A stretch of DNA of 11,432 bases, from assembly GCA_036555665.1 (NCBI GenBank), contig DATBKW010000267.1, forward strand, positions 1 to 11,432, in the 5' to 3' direction. Below the pieces are notes generated by a model. The model did no database searches, had not been told where the DNA came from, and saw nothing but the letters and a program-made list of their open reading frames with translations. The position numbers were made by a program, and so were the translations under genes. The stretch comes from JAOPZW01 sp036555665 (GTDB taxonomy: Bacteria > Actinomycetota > Thermoleophilia > Solirubrobacterales > Solirubrobacteraceae). Of this stretch, positions 1 through 6,362 are shown in pieces (positions within the stretch are counted from its first letter, which is position 1; every line of letters starts with the position of its first letter).

Positions 1-747
1 CAGCTGGCGCAACGCTGCCACGCGCCCGCGCGGGGCGAACCACAGCCAGGCGAGCGCCAGCGCAGGGAGCACGAGCAGCGCCGCGCCCATCTTCGTCTCG
101 AAGCCCAGGCCGACGCAGACGCCGCTGAGCACGATCCAGCGCGTGCGTCCGTCCTGCAGCGCGCGCACCAGGCACCACAGGGCGCCGGCGCAGCACAGCG
201 CCAGTAGCGCATCGGGGTTGTTGTGGCGCGAGATGGCGACAGTGATCGGCGTCAGCGCGAGCACGAGCCCGGCGACGAAGCCCGCCGGCCGCCCCCACAG
301 GCGACGCGTGAGGTCGTAGACCAGCGCGACCGTCGCGACCCCCATGAGCGCCTGGGGCACGAGGATGCTCAGCGAATGAAACCCGAAGACCTTGGCCGAC
401 AGCGCCTGCACCCACAGCGCGAGCGGCGGCTTGTCGACGGTCATCACGCCGCTCGGGTCGTACGACCCGTAGAGGAAGTTGTGCCAGCTCGAGCTCATCG
501 ATCGCACGGCGGCGGCGTAATACGTGTTGGCCCAGCCGTTGCGGCTCAGGGCCCACAGGTTGAGCACGCCGGCGAGCACGATCAGCGCGCCGAGCTCCGG
601 GAAAGGAAGCGACAGTCGGCGCGTGCGCACGCGCTCGCGCTCGAGCGGGGGGTCGAACGCCGCGGGGCGACGTGAGCGGACGGGGGCGGCGGGTGCCGCC
701 GCCGGAACGAGCCGCGCGGGGCGCGGGAGCTTGGGAATCATCGACAT
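1..747 (-). CDS. Glycosyltransferase family 39 (ArnT/PMT-like) membrane protein, C-terminus outside window
   Basis: The first 249 residues are visible; the gene continues past the left edge. It is a GT-C type polytopic membrane protein of the kind that transfers a sugar from a polyprenyl-phosphate donor on the outer face of the membrane. A basic, proline-rich cytosolic tail (residues 1-50) precedes hydrophobic segments at roughly 52-67, 126-147, 155-172, 178-196 and 203-238. The first extracytoplasmic loop holds NGWANTYYAAAV (70-81) and VDKPPLALWVQ (104-114); the DKPP motif is typical of GT39/YkcB/ArnT proteins. The start ATG at 747 has only a weak GAGG about 11 bases upstream; a second in-frame ATG lies at 741. 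It is transcribed divergently from the catabolic cluster and is probably unrelated to it. Acceptor and donor cannot be told from this part. Confidence 0.85.
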   Translation of the reverse strand, partial: MSMIPKLPRPARLVPAAAPAAPVRSRRPAAFDPPLERERVRTRRLSLPFPELGALIVLAGVLNLWALSRNGWANTYYAAAVRSMSSSWHNFLYGSYDPSGVMTVDKPPLALWVQALSAKVFGFHSLSILVPQALMGVATVALVYDLTRRLWGRPAGFVAGLVLALTPITVAISRHNNPDALLALCCAGALWCLVRALQDGRTRWIVLSGVCVGLGFETKMGAALLVLPALALAWLWFAPRGRVAALRQL

Positions 748-868
748 GGTGAGAACAGCCTCGGCCGGGCGCCTTGGAGCGAGGCGAGCCGAGCCTGGGA
801 ATCGGCTGAGGACGCGCCGCCCGGACCCTGGGCACCCGCGCCCAGCCGACATGCGTTAGTAATCCGGG

Positions 869-879
869 TTGTCGGACAG
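869..879. promoter_or_regulatory. Candidate GntR/FadR-type operator (TTGTCGGACAG)
   Basis: The bases TTGTC-G-GACAG form a near-perfect 11-bp palindrome; only the last base differs from perfect symmetry. GntR regulators of the FadR subfamily typically bind sites built on GTC-N-GAC with flanking T and A. It lies just downstream of the AT-rich patch at 856-863 and about 20 bases before the first start signal of the rightward cluster, a usual place for repressor binding. No GntR gene is in the window, so the cognate protein is unknown. Confidence 0.4.
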
Positions 880-885
880 TCCTAC

Positions 886-893
886 GAGAGGGG
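886..893 (+). promoter_or_regulatory. Ribosome binding site (GAGAGGGG) ahead of TTG at 899
   Basis: This purine-rich Shine-Dalgarno-like sequence sits 5 bases before a TTG codon at 899. It matters because it marks where translation of the first cluster gene seems to begin, yet that TTG is in a different frame from the dehydrogenase body (see the short reading frame at 899-937). Confidence 0.55.
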
Positions 894-898
894 CGACG

Positions 899-937
899 TT
901 GAACGACGACCGGAGCGGCCACGAGCGCGCCCGCTGA
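899..937 (+). other. Short TTG reading frame, probable displaced N-terminus of HIBADH-1
   Basis: After the good ribosome binding site, TTG at 899 opens a 12-codon frame, (M)NDDRSGHERAR, that stops at TGA 935-937. Skipping one base at that TGA would enter the frame of the dehydrogenase as ...R-DSTIGLVGVGAMG, restoring a complete Rossmann motif. The simplest reading is that this is the true N-terminus separated from its gene by a one-base indel, whether a real mutation or a sequence error. A leader peptide is a less likely alternative. Confidence 0.45.
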
Positions 938-968
938 CAGCACGATCGGCCTCGTCGGGGTCGGCGCG

Positions 969-1823
969 ATGGGCACGCACATGGCCTCGCGGCTGCTTGA
1001 AGCCGGCCACGAGCTCGCGATCTTCGACACGCGCGCCGAGGCGCTGGAGCCCTACGCCGAGCGCGGGGCCCGCGTATGCGGCTCGGCCGCAGCGGTGGCC
1101 GCCGCCGCCGCGACGGTCCTCGTCAGCCTGCCGACCCCGGACATCGTGCGCTCGGTCGCCGACGACTTGTGCGGCGGCGAAGCGATGCGCACCTACGTCG
1201 ACCTGTCGACCACAGGCCCGGTCGTCGCCGCCGAGGTCGCCGCCGCGCTCGAAGCGGCCGGGGCCGCGACGCTCGACGCGCCGGTCAGCGGCGGCGTCGC
1301 CGGCGCGCAGGCGGGAACGCTCACGATCATGGCGGCCGGCGACCCCGCGGTCTTCGAGCGCGTCAAGCCGGTGCTTGAGGTCCTCGGGCGCAACGTCGTG
1401 CTCGTCGGCGAGCAGCCGGGCCAGGGCCAGCTTGCCAAGGTGCTCAACAACCTGCTGTCGGCCAGCGCGCTCGCGATCACCGCCGAGGCGGTGGCTCTCG
1501 GCGTGCGCGGCGGCCTGTCGGCGCGCACCCTGCTCGACGTCCTGAACTCCAGCAGCGGGCGCAACACGGCCAGCGAGGACAAGTTCCCCAGGCACGTGCT
1601 GCCCCGCACCTTTGCCGGCGGCTTTCGCATGGAGCTGATGAACAAGGACGTGCAGCTCTGCCTGGCCGAGGCCCAGCGCCAAGGCGTGCCGATGGTCCTC
1701 GGCGGCGCGGTCGGCCAGCTCTGGGCGCTGGCCGCGGCGACCGCCCGCGAGGGCGCCGACTGCACCGAGATCGTGCGCATGGTCGAGGACTGGGCGGGCG
1801 TGGTGGTGGCCGACGATGCCTGA
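969..1823 (+). CDS. NAD(P)-dependent 3-hydroxyisobutyrate dehydrogenase-like oxidoreductase (HIBADH-1)
   Basis: A member of the beta-hydroxyacid dehydrogenase family, which oxidises 3-hydroxy acids (or reduces the semialdehydes) with NAD(P). Counting from ATG 969: the remainder of the dinucleotide motif (MGTHMASRLL), Asp20 at the end of beta-2 suggesting NAD, substrate loop DAPVSGG (103-109), catalytic-lysine motif GQLAKVLNN with Lys157, and a late NKDVQL with Lys227. The family's first strand and glycines, TIGLVGVGAMG, are encoded from 942, upstream of this ATG, which lies inside the glycine motif. No ATG, GTG or TTG exists between the in-frame stop at 900-902 and 969, so the annotated start is the longest uninterrupted frame and is almost certainly not the true N-terminus. 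The 3' end overlaps the next gene by 8 bp. True substrate unknown. Confidence 0.85.
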   Translation: MGTHMASRLLEAGHELAIFDTRAEALEPYAERGARVCGSAAAVAAAAATVLVSLPTPDIVRSVADDLCGGEAMRTYVDLSTTGPVVAAEVAAALEAAGAATLDAPVSGGVAGAQAGTLTIMAAGDPAVFERVKPVLEVLGRNVVLVGEQPGQGQLAKVLNNLLSASALAITAEAVALGVRGGLSARTLLDVLNSSSGRNTASEDKFPRHVLPRTFAGGFRMELMNKDVQLCLAEAQRQGVPMVLGGAVGQLWALAAATAREGADCTEIVRMVEDWAGVVVADDA

Positions 1824-2580
1824 GGCCACCTGGCAGGTGATCGCGGCCCGCTACGGCACGCTGGAGACGACGCTCGGCGACGCCTATTACCGCTGGTCGG
1901 CCTACGGGGAGCCGGACGGCCCGGCGCGCCTGGACTACTACTTCTGGGTCCTGCGCAACGACCACGAGACGATCCTCGTCGACACCGGCTTTGACCCCGA
2001 TGCCGGGCGCCGGCGCGGGCGCACGGTGCTCATCGAGCCTGCGGAGGCGATGGCGCGGCTCGGCGTCATCCGCGACACGGTGTCACGCGTGGTGCTCACC
2101 CACCTGCACTACGACCACACCGGCAACCTTGCCGCCTATCCCGACGCCGAGCTGCTCGTCCCGGCCCTCGAGCTCGACTTCTGGCTCGGCCCGATGGGGC
2201 AGCGCGGGCAGTTCGCCCATCACGTGGAGGAGGCCGACCTCGACGTGCTGCGCACAGCGATCCAAGACGGCCGGGTCCGCTCGCTGGTGGGCGGTGAGGA
2301 GATCGCCGACGGCGTGCGGGTCATCCACCTCGGCGGCCACTCGCCGGGCCAGATGGCCGTGTCGACGCCGGGGGCGCTCCTGGCCTCCGACGCCGTGCAC
2401 TTCTACGACGAGCTCGAGCACGAGCGGCCGTTCGCCGTCATCGCCGACCTCGCTGACATGTACGAGGCCTACGACACCGTGCGCGAGGTTGCGGGCGGCG
2501 CGCCCATCGTCCCCGGCCACGATCCCGCGGTCATGGACCGCTACCCCCGCATCGCCGACTTCGCCGTGGAGATCAGATGA
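1816..2580 (+). CDS. MBL-fold hydrolase, N-acyl homoserine lactonase-like (MBL-1)
   Basis: A 254-residue metallo-beta-lactamase-fold protein resembling the AHL lactonase branch (AiiA/AttM type). The di-zinc ligands are all visible: His96, His98, Asp100 and His101 in HLHYDH, His175 in GGHSPGQ, Asp192 in LASDA and His235 in PGHDP. The VDTGFD turn (55-60) before the metal motif is typical. The family opens lactones or cleaves related esters; given its place between two hydroxy-acid dehydrogenases, a lactone intermediate of the pathway is a more natural substrate than a quorum signal, but this is inference. The start ATG overlaps the end of HIBADH-1 (ATGCCTGA) and its stop overlaps the next start (ATGA), so it is tightly coupled to both. 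No signal peptide, so cytoplasmic. Confidence 0.88.
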   Translation: MPEATWQVIAARYGTLETTLGDAYYRWSAYGEPDGPARLDYYFWVLRNDHETILVDTGFDPDAGRRRGRTVLIEPAEAMARLGVIRDTVSRVVLTHLHYDHTGNLAAYPDAELLVPALELDFWLGPMGQRGQFAHHVEEADLDVLRTAIQDGRVRSLVGGEEIADGVRVIHLGGHSPGQMAVSTPGALLASDAVHFYDELEHERPFAVIADLADMYEAYDTVREVAGGAPIVPGHDPAVMDRYPRIADFAVEIR

Positions 2581-3320
2581 CCGACCAGCGCCGCCGAGAG
2601 CTCCGCGAGGCCTTCATCGAGGCGCGCGGCTTCTGGAGTCCTTTGTGGGACGGCATCCTCGACCTCGACCCCGCCTTCTTCGAGGCCTACCTGCACTTCT
2701 CGTCCGTGCCGTGGCGCTCGGGCCCGCTCGACCCCAAGGTCAAGGAGCTCGTCTACATCGCGATGGACGCGGCGGCCACGCACCTCTTCGTCCCCGGCAT
2801 CCGCCAGCACATGCGCAACGCGATCGACCTCGGGGCCACGCGCGCGGAGATCATGGAGGTGCTCGAGCTGACGAGCACGCTGGGCATCCATGCCTGCAAC
2901 ATCGGCGTCCCGATCCTCGTCGAGGAGCTCGAGAACGCCGGGCAGCCGTTGCCGCGCGAGCTCAGCGACCGCCAGCGCGAGCTGCAGGCCGACTTCACCG
3001 AGAAGCGCGGCTACTGGCACCCGTTCTGGGACGACGTGCTCGCGCTGGACCCGGACTTCTTCGAGGCCTACACGCAGTTCTCGTCGGTCCCGTGGACGAG
3101 CGGGGTGCTCGAGCCGAAGGTCAAGGAGCTCATCTACACGGCCTTCGACGTGGCGGCCACGCACCTCTACGAGCCCGGCCTGCGCCAGCACATCCGCAAT
3201 GCGCTCGACTACGGCGCCACGCGCGAGGAGATCATGGAGGTCATCGAGCTGGTCAGCGTGATCGGCATCCATTCGTGCGCCGTCGGCGTGCCGATCCTGC
3301 TGGAGGAGCTGGGCTCGTGA
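2577..3320 (+). CDS. Two-domain carboxymuconolactone decarboxylase (CMD) family protein
   Basis: A 247-residue protein made of two CMD/AhpD-like all-helical domains, residues 4-118 and 131-245. Each carries the family core KVKEL...GATR-EIMEV. The AhpD redox signature (ExxxxCxxCxxxH) is absent: the CxxC place reads ATHL in both copies, so it should not be a thiol peroxidase reductase. A histidine follows in each copy (RQH, His78 and His205), and each keeps one cysteine late in the domain (IHAC, IHSC). Relatives of the non-redox branch include gamma-carboxymuconolactone decarboxylase (PcaC), so a decarboxylase or isomerase role in the pathway is reasonable but unproven. It starts at ATG overlapping the MBL-1 stop by 4 bp and ends overlapping the next GTG by 4 bp. 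Confidence 0.87.
   Translation: MTDQRRRELREAFIEARGFWSPLWDGILDLDPAFFEAYLHFSSVPWRSGPLDPKVKELVYIAMDAAATHLFVPGIRQHMRNAIDLGATRAEIMEVLELTSTLGIHACNIGVPILVEELENAGQPLPRELSDRQRELQADFTEKRGYWHPFWDDVLALDPDFFEAYTQFSSVPWTSGVLEPKVKELIYTAFDVAATHLYEPGLRQHIRNALDYGATREEIMEVIELVSVIGIHSCAVGVPILLEELGS
2586..3311 (+). repeat. Internal tandem duplication in the CMD-like gene
   Basis: Two copies, 2586-2930 and 2967-3311, are offset by 381 bp (127 codons). Hand alignment of the protein gives about two-thirds identity over 115 positions with no gaps; the stretch FSSVPW-SG and the whole KVKEL to GATR core are nearly unchanged. The copies are thus an in-frame gene duplication and fusion that makes a covalent pseudo-dimer. 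Confidence 0.85.
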
Positions 3321-4198
3321 GGGCCGGCTTCGTCGGGCTGGGGAACATGGGCGGGCGCATGGCGCGGCGCCTCGTCGACGGCGGCGAGACGGTCACCGGC
3401 TACGACGTCGACCCCGAGCGTGCCGCCGCGGTCGGCGCGACGACCGCCGAGTCCCTGGCCGCGCTGGCCGCCGAGAGCGACGCGATCCTGCTCTCGCTGC
3501 CCGACAGCTCGGTCATCGAAGCGGTGATCGAACAGCTCGAGCCCGACCTGCGCGAGGGCCAGATCGTGGTCGACCTCAGCACGGCAGCGCCCGACTCGAC
3601 GACCGCCATCCACGAGCGGCTCGCGGAACACGGCGTGGCCTACCTCGACGCCGGCATCTCCGGCGGCGCGGCGGCCGCCGAGGCGGGCACGCTGACGATC
3701 ATGGTCGGCGGCGAGGCCGAGGCGCTGGACAGCGTGCGCCCGCTGCTCGGCCACGTCGCACAGCACGTGCACCACATGGGCCCGAGCGGCGCCGGCCACA
3801 CGGCGAAGCTGCTGAACAACTTCCTCAACGGGGTCAGCCTCGCGGCGACCGCCGAGGTCATGGTGGCCGCGCGCAAGGCCGGCCTCGACCTCAAGCAGTT
3901 CCTCGAGGTCGTCAACACCAGCAGCGGCGTGAACTTCGCGACGCTGAACCGCTTTCCGAAGATCGTCGAGGGCGACTACCTCGAGGGCGGCCTGACGTCG
4001 AACCTGATGGCCAAGGACCTCGTCCTCTACCTCGATCTCGTGCGCCGGCTCGGCGTGACGAGCCTCAACGGCCCACCGTGTCTGGCCGCCTTTCACCTCG
4101 CGGCGGCCCTCGGCTACGGCGACCAGATCTCAAACCGCGTCGTCGACGCGCTCGGCGACATCGCGGGCGGCGTGCGGATCCAAGAGGAGGCCAAATGA
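3317..4198 (+). CDS. NAD(P)-dependent 3-hydroxyisobutyrate dehydrogenase-like oxidoreductase (HIBADH-2)
   Basis: A complete 293-residue beta-hydroxyacid dehydrogenase. The GTG start at 3317 overlaps the preceding stop (GTGA) and places the nucleotide-binding motif GFVGLGNMG at residues 4-12, as expected; the open frame extends much further upstream but that part is antisense-like shadow of the neighbours. Asp30 after beta-2 (GYDVD) suggests NAD. Substrate loop DAGISGG (111-117), catalytic Lys164 in HTAKLLNN, and AKD with Lys233 are all present. It is a paralogue of HIBADH-1 with the same motif order, e.g. AGTLTIM and NxSSG in both. Two such enzymes in one operon could act on successive alcohols, on different stereoisomers, or form a mixed oligomer. 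The stop overlaps the cupin start by 4 bp. Confidence 0.9.
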   Translation: MRAGFVGLGNMGGRMARRLVDGGETVTGYDVDPERAAAVGATTAESLAALAAESDAILLSLPDSSVIEAVIEQLEPDLREGQIVVDLSTAAPDSTTAIHERLAEHGVAYLDAGISGGAAAAEAGTLTIMVGGEAEALDSVRPLLGHVAQHVHHMGPSGAGHTAKLLNNFLNGVSLAATAEVMVAARKAGLDLKQFLEVVNTSSGVNFATLNRFPKIVEGDYLEGGLTSNLMAKDLVLYLDLVRRLGVTSLNGPPCLAAFHLAAALGYGDQISNRVVDALGDIAGGVRIQEEAK

Positions 4199-4587
4199 AG
4201 ATCGTCCGCGGCCGCGAAGGCCGCCCCTCCGAGCAGCGCACCGACACCTTCACCGGCGAGGTGTGGGGCGACGCGGTGCTCGCCGACCAGGGCCTGATGG
4301 TCAACAGCGTCTTCTTCGGTCCGGCGGCGCGCACGTACTGGCACCGCCACGGCGTCGCGCAGGTCCTGCACGTCACCCACGGGCGCGGGCTGCTGTGGTC
4401 CGACGAGGGCCACGGCGCGGTGCTCGAGCCCGGCGACGTCGCCCACATCCCGGCCGGCGAGCGCCACTGGCATGGCGGCGCGCCCGACTCCTTCCTGCTG
4501 CACCTCGCGGTCTCGGTCGGCCCGACCGAGTGGCTCGACGAGGTTTCCGACGACGACTACGAGGAGGCTGTCCGTGCCCTCATTTGA
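4195..4587 (+). CDS. Small single-domain cupin, mandelonitrile-lyase (GtHNL)-like metal site
   Basis: A 130-residue cupin starting at ATG 4195, overlapping the HIBADH-2 stop by 4 bp. The open frame extends upstream, but this ATG begins the conserved domain. Metal ligands are readable: His50 and His52 in WHRH, Gln56, and His91 in GERHWHG. The His-x-His-x3-Gln arrangement with a distal His 35 residues later matches the manganese cupin hydroxynitrile lyase of Granulicella (His53, His55, Gln59, His94, from memory), where Gln replaces the usual Glu. The natural role of that family is not settled; small cupins of this sort often lie beside CMD genes, as here. A lyase, isomerase or decarboxylase-helper role in the pathway is inference. 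Cytoplasmic, no signal peptide. Confidence 0.85.
   Translation: MKIVRGREGRPSEQRTDTFTGEVWGDAVLADQGLMVNSVFFGPAARTYWHRHGVAQVLHVTHGRGLLWSDEGHGAVLEPGDVAHIPAGERHWHGGAPDSFLLHLAVSVGPTEWLDEVSDDDYEEAVRALI
4561..4567 (+). promoter_or_regulatory. Ribosome binding site (GAGGAGG) fixing the hydrolase start
   Basis: GAGGAGG inside the 3' end of the cupin gene lies 6 bases before GTG 4574. It is the strongest Shine-Dalgarno match noted in the cluster and decides the GTG as the start of the alpha/beta hydrolase rather than upstream in-frame ATG codons. Confidence 0.7.
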
Positions 4588-5554
4588 ACCGACCGGCGAG
4601 CCGGTCACCTCGCGCCGCGGGTTCTTCTGGACCGGCGCCGAGAAGGTCGACGGCCCGTTCGGGACGGTCGTGCGCGCGCCGATGTACGTCGAGTGGGAGG
4701 CGCCGCCCGAGGTCACGAAGCCCTACCCGCTCGTGCTCATCCACGGCGGCGGTGGCCAGGGCCTCGACTGGATGCAGACCCACGACGGCCGCCCGGGGTG
4801 GGCGCCGCTGCTCGTGGCGCGCGGCTACACGGTCTTCGTCGTCGACCGGCCGTGCCACGGGCGCTCGTCCTATCACCCGGACGTCATCGGGCCGATGGGC
4901 GCGCCGTTCCCGTTTCAGGGCGGCGAGGGGATCTTCCGCCCGACCTTGCACCAGCAGTGGCCGGGCGGCGGCGATCCCGTCGACGACGAGGCCCTGGCGG
5001 CGATCGTCACCTCCAGCGGGCCGATGCCCGCCGACCTCGGGCTCTCGCAAGAGCTCGACCAGTCGCGCGGCGCCGAGCTGCTGGACCGCATCGGCCCGGC
5101 GGTGCTGTTCTCGCACTCGCTCGGCGGGCCCGCCGGCTGGCTGATCGCCGACGCGCGGCCCGACCTCGTCAAGGCGCTCGTCGCGATCGAGAACGTCGGC
5201 CCGCCGTTCGGGCAGATGCCGCCGCTGGGGCTCGACCTGAAGTGGGGGCTGACCCAGGCGCCGATGACCTTCGAGCCGCCGGCCGAAAGCCCCGAGGAGC
5301 TCGAGGGCAAGCCGCGCCGCATGCCCAACCTCGCCAAGGTGCCGATCGCCTACGTCTCGGCGCCGGCCTCGCCCTTCATGGGCTACCACGATGCGATGGT
5401 CGACTACCTGCGCGAGTGCGGCTGCGAGGTCGAGAGCATCAAGCTCGACGAGGCCGGCGTGGAGGGCAACGGCCACGCGATGATGCTCGAGCGCAACAAC
5501 GCCGAGGCGCTCGAGCCGATCGCGCGCTGGGTCGAGGCGACGGTCGGCGGATGA
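4574..5554 (+). CDS. Alpha/beta-fold hydrolase (esterase-like)
   Basis: A 326-residue cytoplasmic alpha/beta hydrolase. The oxyanion-hole motif HGGGGQG (57-63) is followed by a VDRPCHGRS strand-turn (90-98), the nucleophile elbow SHSLGG with Ser182 (180-185; SHSLGG replaces the textbook GxSxG first glycine with Ser), and the catalytic His301 in GNGHAMM. Glu206 (AIENVG) is a candidate acid residue. A long insertion between strand 4 and the nucleophile (about 100-175) forms a cap that would shape the active site. It likely hydrolyses an ester, lactone or C-C bond in the same pathway. The GTG start sits within the last 14 bases of the cupin gene, preceded by an excellent ribosome binding site; the stop overlaps the SDR start by 4 bp. 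Confidence 0.87.
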   Translation: MPSFEPTGEPVTSRRGFFWTGAEKVDGPFGTVVRAPMYVEWEAPPEVTKPYPLVLIHGGGGQGLDWMQTHDGRPGWAPLLVARGYTVFVVDRPCHGRSSYHPDVIGPMGAPFPFQGGEGIFRPTLHQQWPGGGDPVDDEALAAIVTSSGPMPADLGLSQELDQSRGAELLDRIGPAVLFSHSLGGPAGWLIADARPDLVKALVAIENVGPPFGQMPPLGLDLKWGLTQAPMTFEPPAESPEELEGKPRRMPNLAKVPIAYVSAPASPFMGYHDAMVDYLRECGCEVESIKLDEAGVEGNGHAMMLERNNAEALEPIARWVEATVGG

Positions 5555-6357
5555 AGGACAAGGTCGCGGTCGTCACCGGCGGCGCCGGCGGGATCGGCTC
5601 GGCGACCGCGCGACGGCTGTCGGCCGCCGGCGCGCGCGTGGTCGTCGTCGACCGCGACGGCGCGCGCGCCGAGGAGGTCGCCGCGTCGCTCCCCGGCGAG
5701 GCGCTCGCGGTGCGGGCCGACGTGGCGGCCGAGGAGGAGGTCGACGGCTACGTCGCGGCGGCGACCGAGCGCTTCGGGCGGCTGGACCTGCACCACCTCA
5801 ACGCCGGCATCCCCGGCACGCTCGCGCCGCTGCCCGACGTCGCCACCGACGACTTCGCGCGCGTGATGGACGTCAACGTCAACGGCACCTTCTTCGGCCT
5901 GCGCGCCGCCTTTCGCCAATTCGCACGCCAGGGCGGCGGCGGCGCGATCGTCGTCACCGGCTCGATCGCCAGCCTGCGCGGCAGCGCCGACCTGCTCGCC
6001 TACCACACCTCCAAGCACGCGGTGCTCGGCCTCACGCGCTGCGCCGCGGTCTACGGCGGCCCCCTCGGCGTGCGCGTCAACGCGGTCGCGCCGGGCATCG
6101 TGCCGACCGAGCTCTTCGCCGGCTCCGGCGCCGCGGTGGGCGGGGGCAGCGACATGGTCAAGCGGGCGAGCACGACCCCGATGCGCCGTGCCGGCACGCC
6201 CGACGAGGTCGCCGCGCTGGTGGCCTTCCTGCTCAGCGACGACGCGGGCTACATGACCGGCGAGATCGTCTCGGTCGACGGCGGGGCGACGACGACCAAC
6301 ACGCTGCGGCCCTCAGGGGGCGCCGGCGCCTGGGATCCGGCCACGTTCGACTCCTGA
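5551..6357 (+). CDS. Short-chain dehydrogenase/reductase (SDR), classical type
   Basis: A 268-residue classical SDR. Cofactor motif TGGAGGIG (9-16), Asp34 after beta-2 (VVVD) favouring NAD over NADP, LNAG (83-86, the usual NNAG with Leu for the first Asn), catalytic Ser138 in TGSIAS, Tyr151 and Lys155 in YHTSK, and the VAPG loop (179-182) are all in place. The C-terminus, after the usual TGEIVSVDGG ending, carries about 23 extra residues rich in Gly, Thr and Ser. It oxidises a secondary alcohol or reduces a ketone; the substrate is unknown. ATG 5551 overlaps the hydrolase stop (ATGA), so it is the last gene of the tightly overlapped block; 56 bp separate it from the regulator. Confidence 0.9.
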   Translation: MKDKVAVVTGGAGGIGSATARRLSAAGARVVVVDRDGARAEEVAASLPGEALAVRADVAAEEEVDGYVAAATERFGRLDLHHLNAGIPGTLAPLPDVATDDFARVMDVNVNGTFFGLRAAFRQFARQGGGGAIVVTGSIASLRGSADLLAYHTSKHAVLGLTRCAAVYGGPLGVRVNAVAPGIVPTELFAGSGAAVGGGSDMVKRASTTPMRRAGTPDEVAALVAFLLSDDAGYMTGEIVSVDGGATTTNTLRPSGGAGAWDPATFDS

Positions 6358-6362
6358 CGGGA

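Larger units (their letters stand above)
748..898. promoter_or_regulatory. Divergent intergenic region with short hairpins and candidate promoter
   Basis: This gap separates the leftward glycosyltransferase from the rightward cluster. I see no convincing gene in it. It contains small inverted repeats: AGCCGA at 787-792 with TCGGCT at 802-807, and CTGGGC at 828-833 with GCCCAG at 840-845. The only AT-rich patch is TTAGTAAT at 856-863, a plausible but weak -10 element for the rightward operon; no clear -35 box accompanies it. The operator-like palindrome and ribosome binding site further right are listed separately. Confidence 0.45.

Noticed and set aside
223..859. Plus-strand open frames opposite the glycosyltransferase start
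   Set aside because: They read as low-complexity Arg/Ala/Gly protein, while the minus strand gives clear GT39 motifs and membrane segments.
882..1965. Minus-strand open frames opposite HIBADH-1 and MBL-1
   Set aside because: The plus frames carry complete family motifs; the antisense products have none.
1991..3316. Upstream extension of the HIBADH-2 reading frame to an ATG at 1991
   Set aside because: This stretch lies over MBL-1 and the CMD-like gene in another frame and is Arg/Ser/Pro-rich shadow; the GTG at 3317 puts the Rossmann motif at the normal N-terminal position.
2577..3320. CMD-like gene as an AhpD alkylhydroperoxidase reductase
   Set aside because: The CxxC pair needed for that chemistry is missing from both domains.
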